Source of the DNA: Siphonodentalium dalli
Lineage: Eukaryota; Mollusca; Scaphopoda; Gadilida; Siphonodentaliidae
NCBI GenBank assembly: GCA_032622095.1
Contig: CP136061.1
Coordinates: 234,048,944-234,112,943, forward strand
Direction: 5' to 3'
DNA length: 64,000 nucleotides
The notes below the pieces were generated by a model. It had not been told where the DNA came from, searched no databases, and was given only the letters and a program-made list of their open reading frames with translations. The position numbers and the translations under genes were made by a program. How positions within the stretch are numbered: the stretch's first letter is position 1; each line of letters begins with the position of its first letter. This document shows positions 54,701 through 63,700 of the stretch, one piece after another.

Positions 54701-57700
54701 ACAATACTGCGACTCTCACAAATATTTACTATGCCAGGAATGCACTCCATATTTGAAAACGTTTTATTACGTGATGTTGGGAGTGCCGCGTCGTTGTAGA
54801 AATGAACTATAATCAACAAATATAGATATGTACATTCGTTAGGATTATTGTTGGCTTTTCAAAGAGACTGCTTGACATCACATGTATGCAGAGACAGGTA
54901 AAGACTTATGTGTAACCCCAAATAAATGGGCAATATATGAACAATCTGTAAACAAAGCTTTATGTCTAACCACCTGTAAGTATAGATCATGTCATGAATC
55001 TCTACACTGGATATTTTCGTTCACCCGACAGCGAGTAGTTACAAAATGTACAAGCTGCAGTTATAGTCTAAATCAGTTTAGAGTCTGTTTTGTTCCCACT
55101 TGCCTGACTGTTGAGTACGGCCGCCAGATTTCACAATATGGAGTTTTATGTTTTTTCAGTCGCAACCTTTTCCTTATCGCAGTTATATATACAAGCTAAC
55201 GTCTCAACCTTGATATGTTATCATTTTGTTTGTTCACTATGAATAGTGGTCAGTAACCAGTGTGATATATAAGGTGATATCTCTCTACTTTTAAATCAAC
55301 TTCAAGTTTATTACACCATGTGACTCAAAGCCAATTACTTCTATATACCAGGAAGGAATATCGAGCAAGTATTTGATAGCATACAATATAGCAGTCATAT
55401 GTATCCTTAGTGTTGGTATATGTGCCCATTTTGATATATCCTAGTTGCAAAACGAAGTTGAACCATAACTGAACAAAAGAAACAAACATATACATACAGT
55501 ATATGTAACAATACAATTTTTATCAAATATCTTCTACAAAACATAGAATGTTTGCTGTTTGTGACCATGTATTTTCCCGGATAATCAATTCAATGATTAT
55601 TGTGATATAGATTCCCAAAAATATTGCAATCTTCAGTTAGACCTCCCCTACTGTTAAATATATTATTAAAGTCACTTAGTGGTTTGCGATCCAAAATACA
55701 CCTAATAATATTCGTTTGTGAATTTTTCCCGGTATCAAAATAGGTTCATAAAAACTTGAGCCACCATAATACGAGAATTATATGTGTCAGACATATGCAT
55801 TGAAGCAAAAAGTGAAAGTGTCATTGACACTGTAGTTCAACTTGGAAATGGAATCATGCCATATATTACAGTCCGTAGAGTGACAGGGAACTTGGACAGT
55901 TTATATGCTTAAGTAACTAGAGGTTTCACTGAAGATGCTTAACCCTTTACCCAACAAACCGGCCAAAACCGGCCAAATAAAGCTTCAACAGCCTAAAATA
56001 TCTTCGGTCTGTCTCAATAGAACCATACAAATATGGATATCATTGGAACCGGCTCCTTGACCACATTGTGATAGTTACAGTTAGCCCTGTGCCAATGCAT
56101 TCTCTTATATATGCGAGTCGACCATAGGTCGCCTCGCATATATAAGAGAATGCATTGGCCTAAAAAAAATCTTTTTTTAACACTTTTACCATTTTTTCTT
56201 ACATTCTTTAACAATTTTATAAATTTTAATGTGTTAAGCCAACGCATTCTCTTATATATGCGAGGCGACCTATGGTCGACTCGCATATATAAGAGAATGC
56301 ATTGGCACAGGGCCCTTCTGTTGGGTAAAGGGTTAAAACAGTTTGGGATTAATCAGATGCAGATACAAAGGATGCAGTAATACTAATATAAAGAGCAAAA
56401 TCTGAGATGGCTCCCATCTAGAGGTCACCCCAAGATCCATTTGTAGTTTGGGGAAGATCTCATGAGGGAGTTGGCCTCTTGGGTGTGCCGAACGATTCAG
56501 TCATACAAAGAGTAAAATCCAAGATGGCCGTAGGCGGCCATGTTTTTCAATGAAACATGGAAAACTTTTATGGCTCCCATCTAGTGGTGACCCAAAAGAT
56601 CCATATGAAGTTTGGTTACAATCGGATGGGGGATGTGGTCTGTAACGGTGTGCCAAAGGATTTAGTCAAGCAAAGAGTAAAATCCAAGATGGCTGCCATG
56701 TTTTTCATTGAAATAAAAAAAATTTGATAGCTCCTATCTAGAGGTGATCCAAAACATGCCTGTTAATTTTCTTTCAAACAATACTCCAATAAATGCAGGC
56801 TGCAGGGTGCGGCGATGGATTCAAATTTGAAATCCAAGAATGTTTTGTGAGGAATTTTTAGAAAATGAAAGTGTCAGTGACACTGTAGTTCAACATGAAT
56901 AGGAGATAATTTCATTTGTTAAAGTCAATGGAACGATTAGAAACACGAAAAGCTGAATGTCTTAAGTCTTAAATACATCAAGTAATATCCATAAGGGTTG
57001 TGCTTTAATGGGTCATCGGTATGCATCATATTCCACTGGTTTGAAAATATCCTAGCAACAACTTTGATGTATCAAAATCAATTGCAAACAAGATATTGCA
57101 CCGGCGGTGCTGGCATACCCCCACCATGGCAAATTTGAACCAACAAGGTATTGTTGAGATATCTGCTCGGACAGGGAAAAAAACCTCAACATTTTCATAT
57201 AAACAAAGATAAATAACATCAGAACGGGAAAATTTTTATTGAACACTCTATTGATTGCCATCATAGTAGTGAACATCAATACCAAATTTTTTTTATATCT
57301 GTCAACCAGTGGTGGAAATACGGATAATAAACCATCACTTTCAAATAAACAAAGATGAATAACTCTAGAACAGAAAACTGGAAAAAAACTATTGAACACT
57401 CAATTAATTTCCCTCATAGTAGTGAACATCCATACCAAATTTAATTGAGATTCGTCTACCGGTGGTGGAGATAACTGCTCTGACGGACAAAAAAAAAACA
57501 ACATTACAAAATAAACAAGAGGTGTGCACTCGAGTGCCAGCATACCCCCACCGTGGCAAATTAAACCCGCATTATCCGTAAACTCAACCAAAAAGATTTT
57601 TAACTTTAAAGAAAACTTCGGACTAATAAATCGATATGGTGTCACAAGAAGCTTGTACAGTAAAAATTATTCAAATCGGTTCATATTTGTTAAAGTTATT

Positions 57701-60700
57701 AAGTCAGACAGAATTTTCTAAGTCAAAATAAGTCGAAAATGAGGTGTAATATTACGAAAAACAGTCTGAGCCAATCCCTAGCCGCATCATGTAGAGAGGG
57801 TATTGTGAGAAGCATGTATACCATAAATTATTGAAATCGGTTCATATTTGTTAAAGTTATTAAGTCGGACAGAATTTTTCTAAGTCAAAATAAGTCGAAA
57901 AAGAGACGTAACTTGAAAACAAAAAGTCGGACCGAACCGCAATTAGCATCATGCGGAGAGACCGTCCTAAGGAGATTGCATACATAAAATTATTGAAATG
58001 GGTTCATAGTTGTTCGAGTTATGAGGTCGGATGGACGGACGGATGGACAAACGGACGGAGAAAGCGTGACGGACAGACAGACGGACGGTACGACGCAGTC
58101 AATCCAGTATACCCCCCATTTTCTTCGAAAGTGGGGGTATAATAAAGATGAATTACCTTATATCGGAAAATCCAGAAAATGAGATGCATGCATATTGCGC
58201 AGAAGACGCATTAATATTGTTAGGCAATATAATATCCATTGGCGATCAGTTATTAATAGGCTTTCGGTTCGTTACAGCTACCAATTTAAGAGTTTACTGA
58301 ACTAATCAACCTCTTCACTTTTGACACACTTGATAACTTGATACACAAGAAAAACAGCTTTCTTCAAATTTATATGACTAGAATGCCAGAGCAAACAGGA
58401 ATATATAGTGACTTGCTTGTAGGACCAAAATAGTCAGGAATTATTTAATTTCAATTTGAAGTAACAATGTTACCGCAATGACTCAACCAGACAGACACTT
58501 ACTTGGATGCCACCTTTCTACATTGGTATTCATGTAGAATGTAGATGTCTCCTTTAACAGTCATTACCACTGTGGCAGAATCTGAGCAAGATACCAAATC
58601 TATACCCATGTCTTTGTTGTTGAAGAATGCTACCTGTCGGGGCTGTGTCTGTAACCTTTCACCTTTATGATGACCTTGAAAAATGAAACCACAGTCATGT
58701 GGTATGTGGTGAGTAGATAAAGGAACCACAACCCAAATTATGAATACTGGCACAATGTATTTTTCCATACACAATGGAGTGCGTCTCTGATTATGCTGTC
58801 GAGACAAGCAGAGAAGCTGGGAATTTGAAAACTTATTAACCCTTTACCCAACAAACCGGCCAAAACCGGCCAAATAAAGCTTCAACAGCCTAAAATATCT
58901 TCGGCCTGTCTCAATAGAACCATACAAATATGGATATCATTGGAACCGGCTCATTGACCACATTGTGATGGTTACAGTTATGCCCTGTGCCAATGCATTC
59001 TCTTATATATGCGAGTCGACCATAGGTCGCCTCGCATATATAAGAGAATGCATTGGCCTAAAAAAAATCTTTTTTTAACACTTTTTATCATTTTTTCTTA
59101 CATTCTTTAACAATTTTATAATTTTTAATGTGTTAAGACAATGCATTCTCTTATATATGTGAGGCGACCTATGGTCGACTCGCATATATAAGAGAATGCA
59201 TTGGCACAGGGCCCTTCTGTTGGGTAAAGGGTTAAACATAGTACAACATATAACTCGCACAACGTTTGCTGATGGCTTGGTTATTATCTCGTTGATTGCG
59301 TCTACGATTTCAATAGTTTGGCAGATTTGTCCATCAGTAAACAATACAAGCACATGATGTCCCAACTAAATGCGAGTTGTGTTTAATCAACGTAAGGTTA
59401 TAATAGATAACAGGAAAATTTGTAGTAAAAATTCCCAATATGAATCTTAAACAAAAGTTAGATTTTGATCAAAAACAAGATAGTTCGCTTGCCGGGCAAT
59501 GGTCAAAACTCCTCACTTGACACGTGATGGCTATGGTCCAATCAAAATAAAGTATGAACCCTGGTGAACTGTTCATATATAATAATTGAGATTATAATTA
59601 AAAATAAATGATGAGTGCTGGCAGTTTTGACTGGGACAAAAATAGCACTAACCGACCTGTCTTCCTGTTCGTCCCAGAAGCATAAAACTCAATAATTAGA
59701 TTTGGTTAACAGCAGAATGATTCTCTAAGCCACGCCCCACCCCGATATGCATGTCACCACAGAGACTGTCCATCTGCACCACCCACCCCACCCCCAGTAC
59801 TTTGAAGATTGGAAGACAGGTGTTTTATTATATATGACACATTTCTCACCTTGCACCAACCGTGATGTCAGCAGGCTGGTAATAGTTCGAAGACTATATC
59901 CAGGGTGATAGTTTGCTTGCCATTACTCTCACCTTGCACCTACCGTGATGTCAGCAGGCATATATTAGTTAAAAGACTATAGCCCGGATGATAGCTCACT
60001 TGCTGGGCAATGATCAAGCCTGCAAATAGCGTGTCTGTCATTTGCAGAATGAGGTCCCCAGAGGGTGAATTTAGTGATGCTATCCCGCACAGCGGGCTAG
60101 CATCACCAAATTCACCCTCTGGGAACCTCATTCTGCTTAGGCCTCATCTTCTGGGAAGTATCTATAGTATCAAATTAACATTGTTTTAGTTACTTTTTCC
60201 CTCGGGGAAGTTTCTATATCCCCTAATTTGCAGAAGATAAAATGCATAATCGAGGTGCCCAATATGTAAACATCATCAACTTCAACTGGGAAACTTCAGT
60301 ATGATCCTAGGTCTACCTAGCAGTTAAGGGCCTAAGCAGAATGAGGTCCCCAGAGGGTGAATTTGGTGATGCTAGTCCACTTTGCGGGATAGAATAACAA
60401 AATTCACCCTCTGGGGACATCATTCTGCAAATGACAGACACGCTATTTGCAGACTTGGCAATGGTCAAAACTACTCAGACACACATGATGGCACTTGTTT
60501 CAATCATAATACAGTATGACCCTCGGTGAACTATACATATAAAATAATTGAGAATATATGCTGGCTGGAGTCAATACACACTCCGGACATTATGAGTTGG
60601 TACATAAAACACGTTCAGAATAATTTTCGCAATAAATCTCCTAAGAGTTGCCGAGATAAAATTGATATCTAAATACTACTCACCAAGTTGACCAGCGTTT

Positions 60701-63700
60701 AATCCAAAAGTGTAGATAGCATCAGAGCTGGACAGTACAGTGTGGAATCTCCCACAACACACTCCTTTTAGATGTTTGCCTTTCAACAGTTTGTGTATAA
60801 CCTGCAGGGTAGAGGGGTATAACGATTAATACATGATACTTTCTGAGGAATCATATTGCAATATGTTTTAACAGATGTCTAATGCGAATTGTGATACCCA
60901 TATCGTAACGTGAGCAAAAATTGCAATGTGTATCGTATCCCAGCAGGGGTGTATCATTACAGCCCTCGAGGGAGAGTAGTTCCCTTTGGAAATATTGAGA
61001 TAATAAGTTGAACAAATGGCCGCAGAATTAAATTTGTGTTGTCCAAATCCCATGACAACATTGAAGCCATCACTCATTTCTTATATAAAACAATACTACT
61101 GCACATAAAAACCATGGACCCTTGGTTAACAACTGACAATCTTGCCCAAATACAACAGGAATCAAGTGACCCCCTTTTTGTTGAACATCAATCTGTAATT
61201 ATCATGAATTTACCAAGCTTTAACATCATTAGACAGCTTATGCTCGTCCTAGGGCTGTAACGATACACCTGGTCATGATACGATATAAATCACAATACAT
61301 GATACATTACATATCCTGATACACTAATTCGATACAATATATATCATGATATATGAAATAATTAGTGTTCTCAAATGATTTACCACCTGATTTATCAGAA
61401 TCAACATGTTTATAACTAAAGATAGAGTTCGTTTTTTTTTTACTAAAATGGAGTGTAATAGTTATCCAGCCGAGTCTAATAGACATGTAATCTTGAGAGG
61501 CAATTGCAGGTTTTGTTCTTTTACACATGAAAATCTTCAGAAATTATTTGAGTTCCTCTATATGAAACACATGAAATGATACGTGAAAGTGTATCACGAT
61601 ATATTGAATTCATGATGAATAGTTACAGGTATAGTGGGTCTAATGTGCTAAGTATCCTTATGACTGGGACACAAGCCTGCAAAAAGCGTGTCTGTCATTT
61701 GCAGAATGAGGTCCCCAGAGGATGAATTTGGTGGCGCGATCCCGCACGGTGGGCTAGCATCACCAAATTACCCTCTGGCAGGCTTTCCGCCAGGTTTTGG
61801 GGAACAGGTCCTGTATCCGCCGAGGGGAAAATGCAGTCAATGTTTTCAATGTCATGGAAACACTAGTGGACCTACTTTTGTTGTATCGGCCAATAGAAGA
61901 ATCAGAGAGTAGATTTGCTGATAGTTTTGCATCCATTTTCTACCCAAGTTACTATCCCATCAACCGCAATAAATTTAAAACCTAGAAAATTTATTAGATC
62001 AAAATTAATTGCCAGGTTAAGATCACCGGTGGTGAAGGCCTTGTGTTATTCCCAGTATACGGAAACGCGGCCATTGAAGTTAAATGACTTACTATTCAAG
62101 CAATGAAGGAATAGAATAAAGGCGCAATGTGTTAGTTCTAAATACCAAGCTAAATAATAATAAACATAGATAAGATGCTTTGAAAATGAAAGTGTCAATG
62201 ACACTGTAGCTCAACTTAGGTAGGGGAATAATTTAATGGTTGACAGTAAATGGAGGAATAGGAAAGGTGCTAATTGAAATGTCTAAGTAAGACTAGATGT
62301 ACATGTCCATGTCAATATCAACATTCATGACAGGTTTCATAATGATTGGATCAGGGATGTGGTGATTATGGTGTGCCAAAGGATTTATTGATGCAAAGAG
62401 TAAATTCTAAAATGGACATCGGCAGCCATGTTTTTTTCCAAATTACCCCAAAATGACCTGTTCCCATCTACAGACTTTACAAATCTCATAATGATCTGAT
62501 CAAAGGTACGACCTGTAGCCCGCGCCAAAGGATTTAGTCATGCAAAGAGTAAAATCCAATATGGCTGCTGGCGGCCATGTTTTTTGGCCGAACGACCCCA
62601 AAATGACTTGTTCCCATCTACGTGTCAATATTAACATCCATGACAAATTTCATGATGATCAGACGAACAGTACGACCTGTAGCCCGCGCCAATGGATTGA
62701 ATTTTGAAATCGAAGATGGCCACCAGCGGCCATGTTTTTTGGCCGAATGACCACAAAATGACTCGTACCCATCTACATGTCAATGTCAACATTCATGACA
62801 AATTTCATAAAGATCAGACCAAAGGTACGACCTGTAGCCCGCGCCAAAGGAAATTGTTGACGGACACACGCACACACACATGCACACACGGACGACGGAC
62901 GCCAAACCATGGCAATAGCTCAAACTTACAAAGTAAGTTGAGCTAAAAATGGAGTGATATATATATTTTACGACATGAGGATAGAATCAGTGGGTATGAT
63001 TAAATTATCGGCGGTCATTTTTCGTAACCTAACTGCAGCAACGTAACCAGCAGACGACAAAGCATGTGTTCTAGCGATGTTTGGTTTGATCACTTCCTCA
63101 GTTCATCTACCCCCGGTAACTGTGTCTGCAGGTTGGAGCTAGCGTGCAACGTGCAGAGCCGGGTGTACTCGTTTTAAAATCCGGAGCATTTCAGTAAAAA
63201 CTAAATAAAGTGTACTCTATATTCTAAATGGAACACATCGACCCTGCACGTTGAATGTTAGCTCCGGCCTACAGACCTACTGACATCCAACTTTTAGTGT
63301 TAGAGTGGTCCTAGTGTGTATTCTCGCTAGAAATCAAATAAAGTTGTCAACTATTTAAATTTCTTAGTACTGTCCCAACAAAATTGAGAAGTAAACATCT
63401 TTATACCTTTATACATATGGAATATGTCCTGTTGTATGACAGAAGGGGAAAAATTGGCTGGGGGAATGGGACCCTTAAAGGGACCCCCTGCCCTACTAGC
63501 GGAAAGGTTGCCTCTGGGAACCTTATTCTGCTTAGGCCTGTTATTTTGAGACTATTTATAATTCCCAGAAGATGAGACCAAAACAGAATGAAGTCTCCAG
63601 AGGCCAGAGGGTGAATTTGGTGATGCTTTCCTGCTGTTTAGGATAGCATCACTAAATTCACTCTCTGGGGACCTCATTTTGCAAATGACAGGCACACTAT

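Noticed and set aside
54882-55199. 105-codon plus-strand frame in an IBTK intron
   Set aside because: No domain and the surrounding exon phases leave no place for it in IBTK; probably chance.
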